From Neobacillus jeddahensis (GTDB lineage: Bacteria; Bacillota; Bacilli; Bacillales; Cytobacillaceae), in the NCBI RefSeq assembly GCF_000612625.1, contig NZ_CCAS010000006.1, forward strand, positions 81,328 to 145,327: 64,000 nt of DNA, in the 5' to 3' direction. The position numbers and the translations under genes are program-made. Of this stretch, positions 37,216-48,311 are shown piece by piece. How positions within the stretch are numbered: position 1 is the first letter of the stretch; each line of letters begins with the position of its first letter. The notes beneath the pieces are model-generated. The model worked only from the letters and a program-made list of their open reading frames with translations. It was not told where the DNA came from and searched no databases.

Positions 37216-38919
37216 TTAGGCTTGTTTCTGTCTATCATCATCTATTTTTCGTTTTTCTTCATCCACCAGCATTCTTCTTAAAATTTTTCCAACAGCAGTT
37301 TTCGGCAGCTCTTCTCTAAACTCATATAGTCTTGGAGCCTTATAGGCCGCAAGATATTTTCTTGCATACTTATTCATTTCCTCTGCTGTAACGGTTGAAC
37401 CTTCTTTTAAAACAATATAAGCCTTTACTGTTTCACCACGATATGGATCAGGTATCCCAGCAGCAACTGCTTCAAGCACATCAGGATGTTCGTACAATAC
37501 TTCTTCAATCTCACGCGGATAAATATTGTATCCACCTGCAATAATCATATCTTTTTTGCGGTCAACCACATAGAAATAACCTTTTGCATCCATATAGCCA
37601 AGGTCTCCAGTATAAAGCCATCCGTCTTTTAAAATTCCCTCTGTTTCCTCTGGACGATTCCAATAGCCTTTCATGATTTGCGGTCCTTTAATAACAATCT
37701 CACCAATTTCTCCTGCCGGCATTGGTTCACCCGTTTCAACAGAAAGGACTTTAACATCTGTATCAGGAAATGGAACGCCAATACTCCCTTTAATTCTTTC
37801 GACATCCCATAAGAAGTTGGCATGGGTAACAGGTGATGCTTCTGATAGCCCATATCCCTCCACGAGTTTACCATTTGTTACCTTTTCAAACTGTTCTTGT
37901 ACTTCATGGGGTAATGGTGCAGAGCCGCTAATACAAGCCTCAATCGAAGATAAATCATATTTTTTTACATCTGGATGGTTTAGTAAGCCAACATAAATGG
38001 TTGGTGCCCCTGGAAATAAAGTTGGACGCTGTTTATGAATCGTTTTTAAAGTGGTCGATGCGTCAAATTTAGGCAATAAAATCATCTTACCCCCCATTTT
38101 AATCGCTAACAGCATACAAACCGTCATACCATACACATGAAAAAATGGAACGATTCCTAAAACAGACTCCTCTCCAGGCTTACATTTATAAATCCAAGCT
38201 TGAATCATGGTTGTATCAGCAGATAAATTTTTATGGGTTAACATGACGCCTTTAGGTGAACCCGTTGTTCCACCTGTATATTGTAGTAAAGCGATATCGT
38301 CTTCTGGATTCAAATCGATCTCAATTAAATCGATCGAACTTCCTTTTAACATTTCTGAAAGCAAATGAGTGCTTCCTTCATGCTTTACTTTCACGACTAT
38401 TCCATATTGCTTTTTCTGGATGAATGGATACACTAGATTTTTGGGAAATGGTAGGTAATCTTTGATAGCGGTTACAATAATATGTTTCAAATTAGTCTGA
38501 GGCATAACTTTCGAGACTCTTGGGTAGAGGATATCTAAGGTGATGATGGCTTTAGCACCGGAGTCCTTCATTTGGTACTCAAGCTCACGTTCTGTATATA
38601 ATGGGTTTGTTTGAACCACAATCCCACCAGCCATTAATATTCCAAAATAGCTAATGACTGCCTGAGGCGTATTTGGAAGCATGATGGCCACTCGGTCATT
38701 CTTCTCAATACCCATTGTTCGTTGCAGATAACTTGCAAATCTCATTACATCTTCATACAACTGTTTATAGGTCATTTCTTTGCCCATAAAATGAATCGCT
38801 ATTTTTTCTGGGTACTGTGCAGCAGCATTTACTAAGTATTCCTGTACTGGCTCTCGGGAGTATTCAAGTGTGGCAGGAATTTCTTTTGGGTAAAGTTCCA
38901 ACCATGGTTTTGACTCCAA
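37216..38919 (-). CDS. lcfA: Long-chain-fatty-acid--CoA ligase
   Basis: LcfA activates fatty acids to acyl-CoA with ATP. The 567-residue ANL-family protein has the P-loop-like LLQYTGGTTGSPKGVMLTH (near residue 220), GYGLSEASPV, and the ATP/hinge block GWLYTGDLGYMDAKGYFYVVDR. The catalytic lysine is in LPKTAVGKILRRML. The start is TTG with AAGGAGGT seven bases upstream. A sigma-A promoter lies at 38975-39003. No classical terminator separates it from fadR. Confidence 0.96.
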   Translation of the reverse strand: MESKPWLELYPKEIPATLEYSREPVQEYLVNAAAQYPEKIAIHFMGKEMTYKQLYEDVMRFASYLQRTMGIEKNDRVAIMLPNTPQAVISYFGILMAGGIVVQTNPLYTERELEYQMKDSGAKAIITLDILYPRVSKVMPQTNLKHIIVTAIKDYLPFPKNLVYPFIQKKQYGIVVKVKHEGSTHLLSEMLKGSSIDLIEIDLNPEDDIALLQYTGGTTGSPKGVMLTHKNLSADTTMIQAWIYKCKPGEESVLGIVPFFHVYGMTVCMLLAIKMGGKMILLPKFDASTTLKTIHKQRPTLFPGAPTIYVGLLNHPDVKKYDLSSIEACISGSAPLPHEVQEQFEKVTNGKLVEGYGLSEASPVTHANFLWDVERIKGSIGVPFPDTDVKVLSVETGEPMPAGEIGEIVIKGPQIMKGYWNRPEETEGILKDGWLYTGDLGYMDAKGYFYVVDRKKDMIIAGGYNIYPREIEEVLYEHPDVLEAVAAGIPDPYRGETVKAYIVLKEGSTVTAEEMNKYARKYLAAYKAPRLYEFREELPKTAVGKILRRMLVDEEKRKIDDDRQKQA

Positions 38920-38974
38920 CTACATAACCTCCTTTTGTTTGTATAAACAATCATAAAATTCGAAACTCTCTTTT

Positions 38975-39003
38975 ATTATAGTACAGTATTTTACAATAAA
39001 CAA
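38975..39003 (-). promoter_or_regulatory. lcfA promoter
   Basis: On the minus strand TTGTTT (38998-39003), 17 bases and TATAAT (38975-38980) lie about 55 bases before the TTG start. I see no FadR box here, unlike what I recall for B. subtilis lcfA. Confidence 0.65.
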
Positions 39004-39042
39004 TGGATAAAACAGTAGCATTCCTATTGTTAAAACGTACAA

Positions 39043-39077
39043 AAAAATCATCGCCAAGTTATACAGCGATGATTTTT
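39043..39077 (-). terminator. Terminator of the zapA-cvpA-polX-mutS2-yshE cluster
   Basis: A perfect 12-base stem, AAAAATCATCGC (39043-39054) with GCGATGATTTTT (39066-39077), lies 45 bases after the small 27-codon gene. Confidence 0.88.
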
Positions 39078-39121
39078 AGTCTTCTCCTATACACGGCAGG
39101 CGCTTTTCGCCGCCATCCTTT

Positions 39122-39205
39122 TTATACAAAAAACACTAAATAGATAATACCAATTAGCAAAAACAATCCGCATAAGCCAATTAGTACCTTCGCCAATGTC
39201 TCCAC
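39122..39205 (-). CDS. 27-residue single-span membrane peptide
   Basis: This small gene begins at GTG 39205 with a strong GGGGGAG site eight bases upstream. It follows the yshE stop by 14 bases. The product (METLAKVLIGLC at its start, IYLVFFV at its end) is one hydrophobic helix with a lysine near the N-terminus. Position, ribosome site and the terminator just downstream argue that it is translated. Function is unknown; it could be a partner of YshE. Confidence 0.6.
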   Translation of the reverse strand: METLAKVLIGLCGLFLLIGIIYLVFFV

Positions 39206-39219
39206 AGTTTAATCTCCCC

Positions 39220-39627
39220 CTATGAAATTCCAGCACCAATCACATATGATAATCCAATTGAGATGATCAGCGAAATTAAACCAACTGCGCGATTATCCTG
39301 TTGGATTTCCTCGTCAATTTTAAATTTGGGGGTCAAAAATTCAAAAATGAAATAACCAACTAATAACAGAATAAAACCATAAATTCCCCAGCCGATCATT
39401 TCAAGTAATGAATTATGCACTTCAACAGTTGCGCGAAAAATATTCGCCACCCCAAATATTTTCCCACCTGTTGCCAATGCTACTGCTAGATTCCCTTTTT
39501 TGATTTCTTCCCAATTTTTATATTTAGTGACCATTTCAAAAATGGCTAAAAAGACAACCATACATAAAATAACTACACTATAATAGGCTGCAATTTGTAT
39601 ATATTGATTCTCCCAAAACTGGTCCAT
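39220..39627 (-). CDS. yshE: DUF350 family membrane protein YshE
   Basis: The 135-residue protein has four membrane helices (AAYYSVVILCMVVFLAIF, an AVALATGGKIFGVANIF region, WGIYGFILLLVGYFIFEF, LISLIISIGLSYVIGAG). The family core GNLAVALATGGKIFGVAN and the late DNRAVGLI motif identify DUF350. The biochemical role is unknown. It is read after mutS2 with a 19-base gap. Confidence 0.88.
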   Translation of the reverse strand: MDQFWENQYIQIAAYYSVVILCMVVFLAIFEMVTKYKNWEEIKKGNLAVALATGGKIFGVANIFRATVEVHNSLLEMIGWGIYGFILLLVGYFIFEFLTPKFKIDEEIQQDNRAVGLISLIISIGLSYVIGAGIS

Positions 39628-39646
39628 TCGGTTATCTCCCCGGACA

Positions 39647-42004
39647 TTATTTAAATTCTACTATAGTGACCCCAGAACCACCTTCGCCGGCTTCTCCAAA
39701 GCGAATTTTCTTGACAGAACGATGGTTGCGTAAATATTCTTGGACGCCTTGTCTTAATGCACCAGTCCCCTTACCATGAATAATCGACACACGAGGGTAA
39801 CTGGATAAAAGGGCATCATCAATATATTTTTCCACTCTGACCAAAGCATCTTCATATCTTTCACCGCGCAGGTCTAATTCTAGTTTAACATATGAGTCCC
39901 GACCTTTTACAATCGCCATTGGCTTTGTTTCCACTTGTTTCGGTGTACTCATATACTCCATGTCCTTCTCTTTAACCTTCATTTTCAAGATTCCGATTTG
40001 AACCTGCCATTCATTGTTCGAGACCCGATCAATAAGAGTTCCCTTTTGATCAAAGGTAAGCACCTTTACCTCATCACCAGGCATATAGACGTGTTGCTTA
40101 TTTTTTTTATTGGCTAATTTAGTTGATTTCTTAATTTCTGGTGCCGCACTTTCAAGTCGCCTTTTAGCATCAATTAATTCATGCTCTTTAATTTCTGCGT
40201 GCTTTTCGGTTCTCATTTTACGAAGATCACGAATAACCTTCTCCGCTTCTTCTTTCGCTTCATCCACGATACCTGCAGCTTTTTCAGCTGCCTTTTCGAG
40301 CATTGCATCTTTTTTCTCGTAAAACTCAATCATTTGCCTTTGCAAATCTTGATGAAGGCTTTCAGCCGATTTTAAATAATCCCGTGCTTCCTGTTGTTCT
40401 ATTTCTGCCTGCCGCTTACTATCTTCCAATGAGGCAATCATTTTATCAATTTGATTGGAATCTTCACTTACATGGGAACGAGCTGATTGAATAACTCGAT
40501 CATTTAAACCTAACCGTTTCGAGATTTCGAAGGCATTACTCCTTCCTGGCACACCGAGCAATAGCTTATAGGTCGGGCTAAGTGTCTCCACATCAAACTC
40601 AACACTGGCATTCAACACTCCCTCACGATTATAGCCATACGCTTTTAATTCAGGGTAGTGTGTTGTGGCAATGACTCTTGCGCCACGATGATGCACTTCA
40701 TCTAAGATGGAAATCGCTAGGGCTGCGCCTTCTTGAGGATCCGTTCCAGCCCCCAATTCGTCAAATAAAACCAAGCTATTAAAATCGACACTATTCAAGA
40801 TTTCCACAATATTAACCATATGCGAAGAAAATGTACTTAAGCTTTGTTCGATCGACTGCTCATCGCCAATATCTGCATAAATTGCATCAAAAACGGCCAG
40901 TTCTGAACCATCCAGGGCAGGAACCTGCAGTCCCGCCTGTGCCATTAACGAGCATAAGCCCAGCGTTTTTAAAGTGACTGTTTTACCACCAGTGTTCGGA
41001 CCGGTGATCACAATCATTGTATACTCGCTTCCCAACATCATATCATTGGGCACTACCTCATCAATCGCTATTAACGGATGTCTTGCTTTATATAATGCGA
41101 TTCTACCCTCGTGATTCATAATTGGCATAGATGCCTTTATTTTTTTCCCATATCTCGCTTTTGCAAAAATAAAATCTAAATTGGTCAACACATCGACGAT
41201 TATCTTAAGTTCTGCCTCATGTTCAGCAGCTTTTGCGGACAACTCCGTCAGGATTCTGTCAATTTCAAGCTGCTCCTTCACTCTAATATCCTGTAATTGA
41301 TTATTTAATTGAACGATGACCTGGGGCTCAATAAATAAGGTTTGCCCCGATGAACTTTGGTCGTGAATAATTCCACCATAGTGACCACGATATTCTTGTT
41401 TCACTGGGATAACAAACCGGTCATTTCGAATGGTCACAATGGCATCCGATAGCATTTTTGCTGCATTCGAAGAACGAATCATACTTTCTAACTTCTCTCG
41501 AACACGGGACTCATTGGAACGCAGCTGATTCCTTAATGTTCGCAGCAAGTCACTCGCACTATCCAGCACCTCACCGTTTTCATCAATGGCATGCTTGATA
41601 TCTTGCTCGAGATTTGTAAGCGGAATAATTCTAGCTACCTGTTCTACTAAGATGGGCAATTCTGTCCGTTCAGCGGCAATATCCTCAATAAAGCGTTTCA
41701 TCTGCCGGCTGGCATGAATCGTACTAGCAATCTGAACTAATTCATTCGGGCTCAGGACTCCGCCAATGACGGAACGTTTAATATGGGCACGGATATCATG
41801 TACCCCAGCTAATGGGACATTTCCTTTTATACGAAAAACAGTGGTAGCCTCGTCTGTTTCTGCTTGAAGTCTAACCACTTCATCAAAATCAGTAGATGGG
41901 ACTAGGTTGTTAATTTTTTCTTTTCCAAGTGTAGAAGACGCATGTTCTAGGAGCTGCTCTTTCACTTTCGTAAATTCTAATACCTTTAAAACTCTTTCTT
42001 GCAT
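39647..42004 (-). CDS. mutS2: MutS2, ribosome-rescue/recombination ATPase with Smr domain
   Basis: MutS2 is a MutS-like ATPase. It was first linked to suppression of recombination and more recently to sensing collided ribosomes. The 785-residue protein lacks the mismatch-recognition domain. It has the lever/clamp region, Walker [16 protein letters not shown], Walker [21 protein letters not shown], a long coiled coil (about 505-630), a KOW-like segment ([16 protein letters not shown]) and a C-terminal Smr domain ([23 protein letters not shown]). ATG 42004 follows GGGGGG; the frame extends to 42064. Confidence 0.96.
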   Translation of the reverse strand: MQERVLKVLEFTKVKEQLLEHASSTLGKEKINNLVPSTDFDEVVRLQAETDEATTVFRIKGNVPLAGVHDIRAHIKRSVIGGVLSPNELVQIASTIHASRQMKRFIEDIAAERTELPILVEQVARIIPLTNLEQDIKHAIDENGEVLDSASDLLRTLRNQLRSNESRVREKLESMIRSSNAAKMLSDAIVTIRNDRFVIPVKQEYRGHYGGIIHDQSSSGQTLFIEPQVIVQLNNQLQDIRVKEQLEIDRILTELSAKAAEHEAELKIIVDVLTNLDFIFAKARYGKKIKASMPIMNHEGRIALYKARHPLIAIDEVVPNDMMLGSEYTMIVITGPNTGGKTVTLKTLGLCSLMAQAGLQVPALDGSELAVFDAIYADIGDEQSIEQSLSTFSSHMVNIVEILNSVDFNSLVLFDELGAGTDPQEGAALAISILDEVHHRGARVIATTHYPELKAYGYNREGVLNASVEFDVETLSPTYKLLLGVPGRSNAFEISKRLGLNDRVIQSARSHVSEDSNQIDKMIASLEDSKRQAEIEQQEARDYLKSAESLHQDLQRQMIEFYEKKDAMLEKAAEKAAGIVDEAKEEAEKVIRDLRKMRTEKHAEIKEHELIDAKRRLESAAPEIKKSTKLANKKNKQHVYMPGDEVKVLTFDQKGTLIDRVSNNEWQVQIGILKMKVKEKDMEYMSTPKQVETKPMAIVKGRDSYVKLELDLRGERYEDALVRVEKYIDDALLSSYPRVSIIHGKGTGALRQGVQEYLRNHRSVKKIRFGEAGEGGSGVTIVEFK

Positions 42005-42017
42005 GGAGTTCCCCCCT

Positions 42018-43733
42018 TTATCGATTATGTAAAAACTCAAGCAAGTCATATTTGTCGAGTGCATTTAGCACTGTTGATTTTTTAATCCAGCCCTTCTTGG
42101 CTGCAGAAACCCCGATCTCCATATGCTTTAATGTATCCACTTGATGGGCATCCGTATTAATAAGGATTTTCACGCCTGCATCCTGCGCTTTCCGTAAATA
42201 CTCCGCTGCAAGGTCAAGCCGGTTCGGATTGGCGTTCAATTCTAATGCCGTATTTGACTCTTTAGCAATTTGTATGAGCAAATCAATGTCCACATCGTAG
42301 CCTTCGCGACGGCCAATTTTCCGACCAGTCGGATGAGCAATTAAATCTACATGGGCATTTTCAAGAGCATTTTTTAACCGCTCCATGATTTTTTCCTTTG
42401 GCTGGGAAAAAGCGGAATGAATGGAGGCAATCACAAAATCCATTTCAGCGAGCAGCTCATCCTCATAGTCTAAAGTACCATCGGGTAAGATGTCCATCTC
42501 TACTCCAGAAAGAATGAGAATATCGTCGTATTTTTCGTTCAATTTTTTGATTTCCTCTTTTTGCTTCAATAGCCTTTCTCGAGTTAAACCGTTAGCTACT
42601 TTTAAATATTGCGAATGATCGGTAATAGCCATGTATTGATATCCCCGTGCACGGCACGCTTCCACCATTTCCTCAATGGTGTGGGCACCATCACTCCAGG
42701 TTGTATGCATATGGAGATCCCCTTTAATATCGGGAAGCTCGATTAACTGTTTAGAGGCAGTGAAGGTCTCTACTTCCTTACCGTCCTCTCTAATTTCCGG
42801 TGGAATAAACGGTAGGTCAAAATGCTTAAAAAATTCTTCCTCGGAGGAAAAAGTCAGAATTTCTCCTGTTTCCACATTTTCAACTCCATATTCACTAATT
42901 TTCTCCCCACGCTCTTTCGCAAGCTGCCTCATACGGACATTATGATCTTTTGAACCAGTGAAATGATGCAAGGTGGTGATAAATTCCTCTGGCTTAACAA
43001 GACGAAAATCCACGGAAACATCGTATTCAAGTTCAAGGACGACAGAAACCTTCGTATCTCCAGCACCAATTATTTCTTTTATATTTGGTAATGCTAGTAA
43101 TCCTTCACGAACTAAATCTGCTTGGTTTGTAGCGATGATAAAATCAAGATCTTTAATCGTTTCTCTCATCCTTCTTAAGCTTCCCGCTCTCGAAAAACGG
43201 ACAATCTCTGGTACCTCTACCAAACTTGCCTCGATTTGACTAGCAACGCCTAACATATAGGCGATGGGAAGCCGATCGGGTCTGGTCCCTACATTGGCGA
43301 TTGCGCTCAATATTTTTTCCTCTGTCTTTTTACCAAAACCCGCGAGAGCTTGGACCTTTCCTGATTCACATGCTTCTTTTAAACTAGATACATCGATGAT
43401 CTCTAATTCCTTATACAGCTTGGCAATCTTTTTTCCACCAAGGCCGGGAAGTTGTAGTAAAGGGATTAATCCTGCGGGAACTTCTCCCTTTAATTCCGTT
43501 AATACGGAAGACGATCCTTCTTTTATGTATTCCTCTATAACAGCGGCTGTGCCCTTGCCAATTCCTGAAATCGTTGTAAAGTCTTCAAGTTCTGATAAAT
43601 TACGCTCATCCGTTTCGAGGGCATTCGCTGCTTTACGAAAAGCTGATACTTTGAAGGGATTTTCCCCTTTCAATTCCATATAAATAGCAATCATTTCTAA
43701 TAAACGAATGACTTCTTTTTTATTTATGTCCAT
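42018..43733 (-). CDS. polX: DNA polymerase/3'-5' exonuclease PolX
   Basis: PolX is a family X polymerase with a PHP exonuclease domain, acting in base excision repair. The 571-residue protein has helix-hairpin-helix segments ([32 protein letters not shown]) and the nucleotidyltransferase block [21 protein letters not shown]. The C-terminal PHP motifs are [36 protein letters not shown] and INTDAHQ. I chose ATG 43733 (MDINKKEV, as in relatives). It precedes mutS2 by 13 bases. Confidence 0.96.
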   Translation of the reverse strand: MDINKKEVIRLLEMIAIYMELKGENPFKVSAFRKAANALETDERNLSELEDFTTISGIGKGTAAVIEEYIKEGSSSVLTELKGEVPAGLIPLLQLPGLGGKKIAKLYKELEIIDVSSLKEACESGKVQALAGFGKKTEEKILSAIANVGTRPDRLPIAYMLGVASQIEASLVEVPEIVRFSRAGSLRRMRETIKDLDFIIATNQADLVREGLLALPNIKEIIGAGDTKVSVVLELEYDVSVDFRLVKPEEFITTLHHFTGSKDHNVRMRQLAKERGEKISEYGVENVETGEILTFSSEEEFFKHFDLPFIPPEIREDGKEVETFTASKQLIELPDIKGDLHMHTTWSDGAHTIEEMVEACRARGYQYMAITDHSQYLKVANGLTRERLLKQKEEIKKLNEKYDDILILSGVEMDILPDGTLDYEDELLAEMDFVIASIHSAFSQPKEKIMERLKNALENAHVDLIAHPTGRKIGRREGYDVDIDLLIQIAKESNTALELNANPNRLDLAAEYLRKAQDAGVKILINTDAHQVDTLKHMEIGVSAAKKGWIKKSTVLNALDKYDLLEFLHNR

Positions 43734-43796
43734 ATCATCCACCATCCCCTTTTGTATAGCATTCTTCATTTTAGCTTATTTACAGTAGGAAAAGAA

Positions 43797-43821
43797 AAAC
43801 TTCTCTGCTAAAGAGAAGTTT
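43797..43821 (-). terminator. Hairpin at the end of cvpA, possible attenuator
   Basis: AAACTTCTCT (43797-43806) pairs with AGAGAAGTTT (43812-43821) and is followed by a T-rich tail on the minus strand. It overlaps the cvpA stop codon and would reduce read-through into polX. An extended -10 (TGCTATACA) between hairpin and polX could start a second transcript. Confidence 0.6.
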
Positions 43822-44362
43822 AAGCAGCTGTATATTCAATCCACAAGCTTTTAATTTGCTGCGACAGGATCGGAGTGTGATTTACAATTGCTTTTGCCAA
43901 TAGTGAATGATCTAATTGATTTTGAATGAATTCGATTGGAATTAAAGCTCCAATGTATAATAGAATAAACATAATTAGATAGACTTCACAGAATCCTAAG
44001 ATTCCACCTGCGAACACGTTTAGCTGCTTAAGTACAGGCAGATGGGCAATAAAATCAAGCATGGATCCAATGATCTGGAATAGTACCTTTACGGCAATAA
44101 AGATAATCACAAAAGCAATTGCACGGTAAAAGGCTGCTTCCATATTGCTTGAGTCCGTTAAAAGCTTAAGTGTAGAAATTTCACCAAAGTTCGGATAAGG
44201 AATCCATAATACTAACTTTGTTGCCAACTCTTCGTAGTAGGAAGTAGCGACAACATATGCAATAATAAAACCTATAAAATGAACAAGCTGGAGGATAAAA
44301 CCCCTTTTAAGACCGACAAAAAATCCAATAAGTAAAAAAATGATAATGGCTAAATCTAACAT
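43820..44362 (-). CDS. cvpA: CvpA family membrane protein
   Basis: CvpA-family proteins are small membrane proteins; the E. coli member is required for colicin V export. The 180-residue protein has four hydrophobic helices (LDLAIIIFLLIGFFVGLKRG, VHFIGFIIAYVVATSY, AIAFVIIFIAVKVLFQIIGS, VYLIMFILLYIGALIP) and the GGILGFCEVYL motif. It lies five bases after zapA, matching B. subtilis yshB. Confidence 0.9.
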   Translation of the reverse strand: MLDLAIIIFLLIGFFVGLKRGFILQLVHFIGFIIAYVVATSYYEELATKLVLWIPYPNFGEISTLKLLTDSSNMEAAFYRAIAFVIIFIAVKVLFQIIGSMLDFIAHLPVLKQLNVFAGGILGFCEVYLIMFILLYIGALIPIEFIQNQLDHSLLAKAIVNHTPILSQQIKSLWIEYTAA

Positions 44363-44367
44363 AATCT

Positions 44368-44628
44368 TTAGTCCTTTTCCTTTTTTAGTTCTGTTTGCAG
44401 CCGTTCCAATTGATCTTTAATTTTAATATAATCATTGACTGCATTTACTGCTGTTAGTACAGCTAGTTTACTCATGTCTAGAGCTGGATTCTTTGAATTG
44501 ATTTCGCGCATTTTGTCGTCAACCAACGAGGCCACAAGTCGAATATGACTTGGACTTTCCATGCCCATTATGACGTATTGCTGCCCGTATATATCAACTG
44601 TCGTTCGATGTTTTTGTGTATTTGACAA
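44368..44628 (-). CDS. zapA: Cell division protein ZapA
   Basis: ZapA bundles FtsZ filaments at the division site. The 86-residue protein has the globular N-part [21 protein letters not shown] long coiled coil follows ([16 protein letters not shown], then [16 protein letters not shown]). I chose TTG 44628, which has GGAGG seven bases upstream and gives the usual length. The ATG at 44643 has a weak ribosome site. It heads a five-gene cluster. Confidence 0.93.
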   Translation of the reverse strand: MSNTQKHRTTVDIYGQQYVIMGMESPSHIRLVASLVDDKMREINSKNPALDMSKLAVLTAVNAVNDYIKIKDQLERLQTELKKEKD

Positions 44629-44787
44629 CGTAAAAGCCTCCATTCAAGAATCCTACACTATATCATAACATGAAATAATAGAAGTCGAAAAGTCAAAAAG
44701 TCGGAAGCGCATGTTTAGCAGCGTTCATTTGTTACTGGATGTGGGAGACGAAACTTTGTATGAATATTAAGAAATGTGGTGTTTATT

Positions 44788-45750
44788 ATGGGAAATGTCG
44801 TTATTAATTTGGAACAGTCTAAGATCACTGAAATGAAAAACTATTACGGAAAGCAGCTCTTAACTAAAAACATACCTGGGAGTGTCTTCGCCGCGAAGAC
44901 TCCTTCTTGCATGATCACTGCTTATAAATCTGGAAAAGTCTTATTTCAGGGGAATGATTGTGAAAAAGAAGCTGGGAAATGGGGTTCTGCCAGTGAAAAT
45001 AGTGCAAATGCACCTGGCAAAAAGGCAGCAGCGACAAAAGTAAAATCAGTGCCAAAAGGAGATCTCCCCATAGGAATCGGAGGAATGTCGGCCATCGGAT
45101 CAGATGAAGTGGGTACCGGCGACTTTTTCGGCCCTATTACAGTTGTAGCTGCCTATGTAAAAAAAGAAGATATTCCCCTTTTAAAGGAATTAGGAGTTCG
45201 CGATTCGAAGGATCTAAATGATGAAAAGATTATTGCGATTGCCAAGATCATTAAAGATGTTGTTCCATTTAGTCTGATGACACTAAAAAACGAAAAATAC
45301 AATCAGGTCCAACGTTCGGGAATGTCGCAAGGGAAAATGAAGGCTCTTCTACATAATCAAGCAATATTAAATGTATTGGACAAAATTGCACCTACTAAAC
45401 CGGAAGCCATTCTGATCGACCAATTTGTGCAGCCCAGTACTTATTTCCAACATTTAAAAGGACAGAAGACGATTGCGAATAAGGACGTTTATTTTAGTAC
45501 AAAAGCAGAAGGGATTCATCTTGCCGTTGCAGCTGCAAGTATCCTTGCACGTTATGCCTTTATCCAATATATTGATAAACTCAGTGAAGCAGCTGGATTT
45601 AAAATTCCCAAGGGGGCTGGGGCACAGGTGGATGTGGCCGCAGCAAAGTTAATTTTGAACAAAGGTCGCGATAGCCTCCCATCGTTTGTTAAGCTTCATT
45701 TTGCAAACACAGATAAGGCCCTCGCGATTGTTGATAAAAAACAAAAATAG
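44788..45750 (+). CDS. rnhC: Ribonuclease HIII
   Basis: RNase HIII removes RNA from RNA-DNA hybrids. The 320-residue protein has an N-terminal TBP-like substrate-binding domain (about 1-85) and the RNase H fold. The GSDEVGTGDFFGPITVVA motif holds the first catalytic Asp-Glu. DSKDLND, KMKALLHNQA, ILIDQF and STKAEGIHLAVAAASILAR follow. I chose ATG 44788; the frame opens at GTG 44776. It is divergent from zapA and shares a 159-base gap in which I could not fix promoters. Confidence 0.95.
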   Translation: MGNVVINLEQSKITEMKNYYGKQLLTKNIPGSVFAAKTPSCMITAYKSGKVLFQGNDCEKEAGKWGSASENSANAPGKKAAATKVKSVPKGDLPIGIGGMSAIGSDEVGTGDFFGPITVVAAYVKKEDIPLLKELGVRDSKDLNDEKIIAIAKIIKDVVPFSLMTLKNEKYNQVQRSGMSQGKMKALLHNQAILNVLDKIAPTKPEAILIDQFVQPSTYFQHLKGQKTIANKDVYFSTKAEGIHLAVAAASILARYAFIQYIDKLSEAAGFKIPKGAGAQVDVAAAKLILNKGRDSLPSFVKLHFANTDKALAIVDKKQK

Positions 45751-45790
45751 GTTTTCTGAGAAAGCTAATTTAAAAAAATAAAAGTTAAAC

Positions 45791-45821
45791 AAAAGAGTAT
45801 CAAAAAAATTGATACTCTTTT
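45791..45821. terminator. Bidirectional terminator rnhC/pheT
   Basis: A perfect 13-base stem, AAAAGAGTATCAA (45791-45803) with TTGATACTCTTTT (45809-45821), has T runs on both strands between the converging genes. Confidence 0.9.
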
Positions 45822-45838
45822 TTGCTGTTGCTTATTCA

Positions 45839-48253
45839 TTAACCTCTTAACACTGCGTCAGCCTTTTCCTTCAAGGCTTCAAGGACACGTCCATGAACCT
45901 TCGTTACCTCTTCATCCGTCAACGTACGCTCAGGATCTAAATATTTCAGCGAAAAAGCAAGTGACTTCTTGCCCGCCTCCATCCTATCTCCTTCATATAA
46001 ATCAAACACATCCGCTTCTTTAAGAAGAGGCGCCCCTGCATTAACAATAATTTCCTTTAAGGTGCCTGACACCATTTCTCTGTTTACCACAAGAGCAATG
46101 TCTCTTGTGATCGCAGGGAAGCGTGGAATGGCTTGGTATTGTAATGGTGCCGAAGCTTCTTCAAGGATTGCTTTCAACGATAGTTCGAATACATAGGTAT
46201 CTTTTAAATCTAGGTCTTTTTGAACGCTTGGGTGCACTTGACCGATAAATCCAATGTTTTCACCATTCAAGCGAATTTCCGCTGTACGACCAGGATGCAT
46301 TCCCTCAAGCTGTGTCTGGACGTAATCAATACGGTCGCCAAGACCGAGCTTCGCAAACAAGCCTACTAATACACCTTTAACAACAAAGAAGTCAACTGCT
46401 TTCTTCTCTCCTTGCCATGGATGACTGTGCCACTGCCCGGTAATTGCTCCAGCTAAATGCTCCTTCTCCGATGGAAGTACATCCTTGCCGTTCGCTAAGA
46501 ATACTGCACCTGTTTCATATACAGCTAAGCTGTCGTTCTGACGAGCGCTATTATATTTTAATACCTCTAATAGCTGCGGCATAATGCTTAAACGAAGAAT
46601 ACTACGCTCTTCACTCATTGGCATTGCCAGACGAATCGGCTCACGTTTTTCCATCGCAAATTGGCCAGCCTTTTCTTCACTCGTTAAAGAGTAGGTGATA
46701 GCCTGATAAAGGCCTGCTCCCTCAAGATACTGACGGACAACCCGGCGTTTCATTTGATAATCAGACAATTTCCCAGGAGTGGTTGATCCAATTGGCAGTG
46801 TCTTAGGAATATTGTCATAGCCATATAAACGTGCCACTTCCTCTAGCAAATCCTCTTCAATACTAATATCACCACGCCGTGTTGGAGCCGTGACAGTAAT
46901 AGTATCTTCTTCTACGCTCACCGTAAATTGTAAACGATCAAAAATCTCTATAACGTCGTGCATTGTCAAGTCAGTACCAAGTACACGATTTATTTTTTCT
47001 AAAGTAATGGATACGACTGCTGGTTCAACTGTTAAGGTATCAACTTCAGCAGTACCTGCTAATACTTGACCATCAGCATACTTCATCATTAAGTAGGCAG
47101 CACGTTCACCAGCTGGGCGCACACGATTTGGATCAACACCTTTTTCAAAGCGAGCACTAGCTTCACTTCTTAGCCCATGATCTTTTGACGCTTTTCTTAC
47201 GATTGCACCGTTGAAATAAGCTGATTCTAGCAAAACAGTGGTTGTATCAGCAGTTACCTCTGAATTGGCGCCCCCCATTACCCCTGCAAGTGCTACTGGC
47301 ACATCGCCATTTGTAATGACTAGATGATCGGATGATAATGTCCGTTCAACGTCATCTAGCGTCGTAAACTTCTCCCCATCTGTTGCGCGGCGAATAAGGA
47401 TTTCTTTTGAACCTAAACGGTCATAATCAAACGCATGAAGCGGCTGGCCATATTCCAACAAAATATAGTTCGTTATATCAACGACATTATTATGCGGACG
47501 AATTCCTGCTGACATTAAGCGCGCTTGCATCCATAAAGGTGATGGACCAATTTTGACATTTTTAATTATTTTTGCGACATATAAAGGATTATCCTCTTTT
47601 GCCTCTACGACAATATTCACATAATCAGAAGCCGCTTCAGCGATCGGTTGAAGGTTTGTTTCTGGTAATATAACATCGCGGCCAAGAATCGCTGCTACTT
47701 CGTAAGCAACCCCAAGCATGCTCAAACAATCCGAACGGTTTGGCGTTAAACTTAGCTCTAGCACTTCATCGTCACGGTTTAATAATTCAAGTGCATCTTC
47801 TCCAACCTCTGCATCACTCGGAAATACAAAGATCCCTTCAGAATACTCTTTTGGAATGACCTTTCCTTCTATTCCTAATTCAGTCAGAGAGCAAATCATT
47901 CCATTTGATTCTTCTCCGCGAAGCTTGGCTCGTTTAATTTTAAAATTACCCGGAAGCACTGCTCCCACTTTTGCAACTGCCACTTTTTGTCCTTGTGCTA
48001 CATTCGGTGCACCACAAACGATTTGGACAGGTTGCTCTTCTCCAACGTCCACTAGACATCTACTTAATTTATCAGCATTTGGGTGCTGTTCACGCTCCAA
48101 TACATGACCAATTACGACACCTTTAATGCCATCGTTTATAATTTCTACTCCTTCAACTTCGATGCCGCTTTTCGTAATCTTTTCTGCTAAATCCGTTGCT
48201 GATACTCCAGTAAGATCAATATAATCCTGAAGCCATTTATATGAAACGAACAT
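45839..48253 (-). CDS. pheT: Phenylalanyl-tRNA synthetase beta subunit
   Basis: PheT is the beta chain of the alpha2-beta2 enzyme that charges tRNA-Phe. The 804-residue protein has the N-terminal tRNA-binding domain ([20 protein letters not shown]), B3/B4 editing region ([20 protein letters not shown]), B5 and the C-terminal FDX-ACB domain. ATG 48253 has AGGAGG. Codons at 46061-46075 (residues MVSGT) carry an exact copy of a repeat found in three intergenic places. The aligned length is unchanged compared with relatives I recall. Confidence 0.97.
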   Translation of the reverse strand: MFVSYKWLQDYIDLTGVSATDLAEKITKSGIEVEGVEIINDGIKGVVIGHVLEREQHPNADKLSRCLVDVGEEQPVQIVCGAPNVAQGQKVAVAKVGAVLPGNFKIKRAKLRGEESNGMICSLTELGIEGKVIPKEYSEGIFVFPSDAEVGEDALELLNRDDEVLELSLTPNRSDCLSMLGVAYEVAAILGRDVILPETNLQPIAEAASDYVNIVVEAKEDNPLYVAKIIKNVKIGPSPLWMQARLMSAGIRPHNNVVDITNYILLEYGQPLHAFDYDRLGSKEILIRRATDGEKFTTLDDVERTLSSDHLVITNGDVPVALAGVMGGANSEVTADTTTVLLESAYFNGAIVRKASKDHGLRSEASARFEKGVDPNRVRPAGERAAYLMMKYADGQVLAGTAEVDTLTVEPAVVSITLEKINRVLGTDLTMHDVIEIFDRLQFTVSVEEDTITVTAPTRRGDISIEEDLLEEVARLYGYDNIPKTLPIGSTTPGKLSDYQMKRRVVRQYLEGAGLYQAITYSLTSEEKAGQFAMEKREPIRLAMPMSEERSILRLSIMPQLLEVLKYNSARQNDSLAVYETGAVFLANGKDVLPSEKEHLAGAITGQWHSHPWQGEKKAVDFFVVKGVLVGLFAKLGLGDRIDYVQTQLEGMHPGRTAEIRLNGENIGFIGQVHPSVQKDLDLKDTYVFELSLKAILEEASAPLQYQAIPRFPAITRDIALVVNREMVSGTLKEIIVNAGAPLLKEADVFDLYEGDRMEAGKKSLAFSLKYLDPERTLTDEEVTKVHGRVLEALKEKADAVLRG
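46061..46075 (-). repeat. Copy of the dispersed palindrome inside pheT
   Basis: ATGGTGTCAGGCACC on the minus strand is read in frame as Met-Val-Ser-Gly-Thr near the start of the FDX-ACB domain. It is identical to the cores at 20459, 29653 and 49374, including the AT before GGTG for the copies at 20459 and 29653. Confidence 0.8.
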
Positions 48254-48311
48254 GAAAGTCATCCTCCTTTATTTTTCTAGGTCAACACCTAGAGTGCTTG
48301 AACGATTAATG

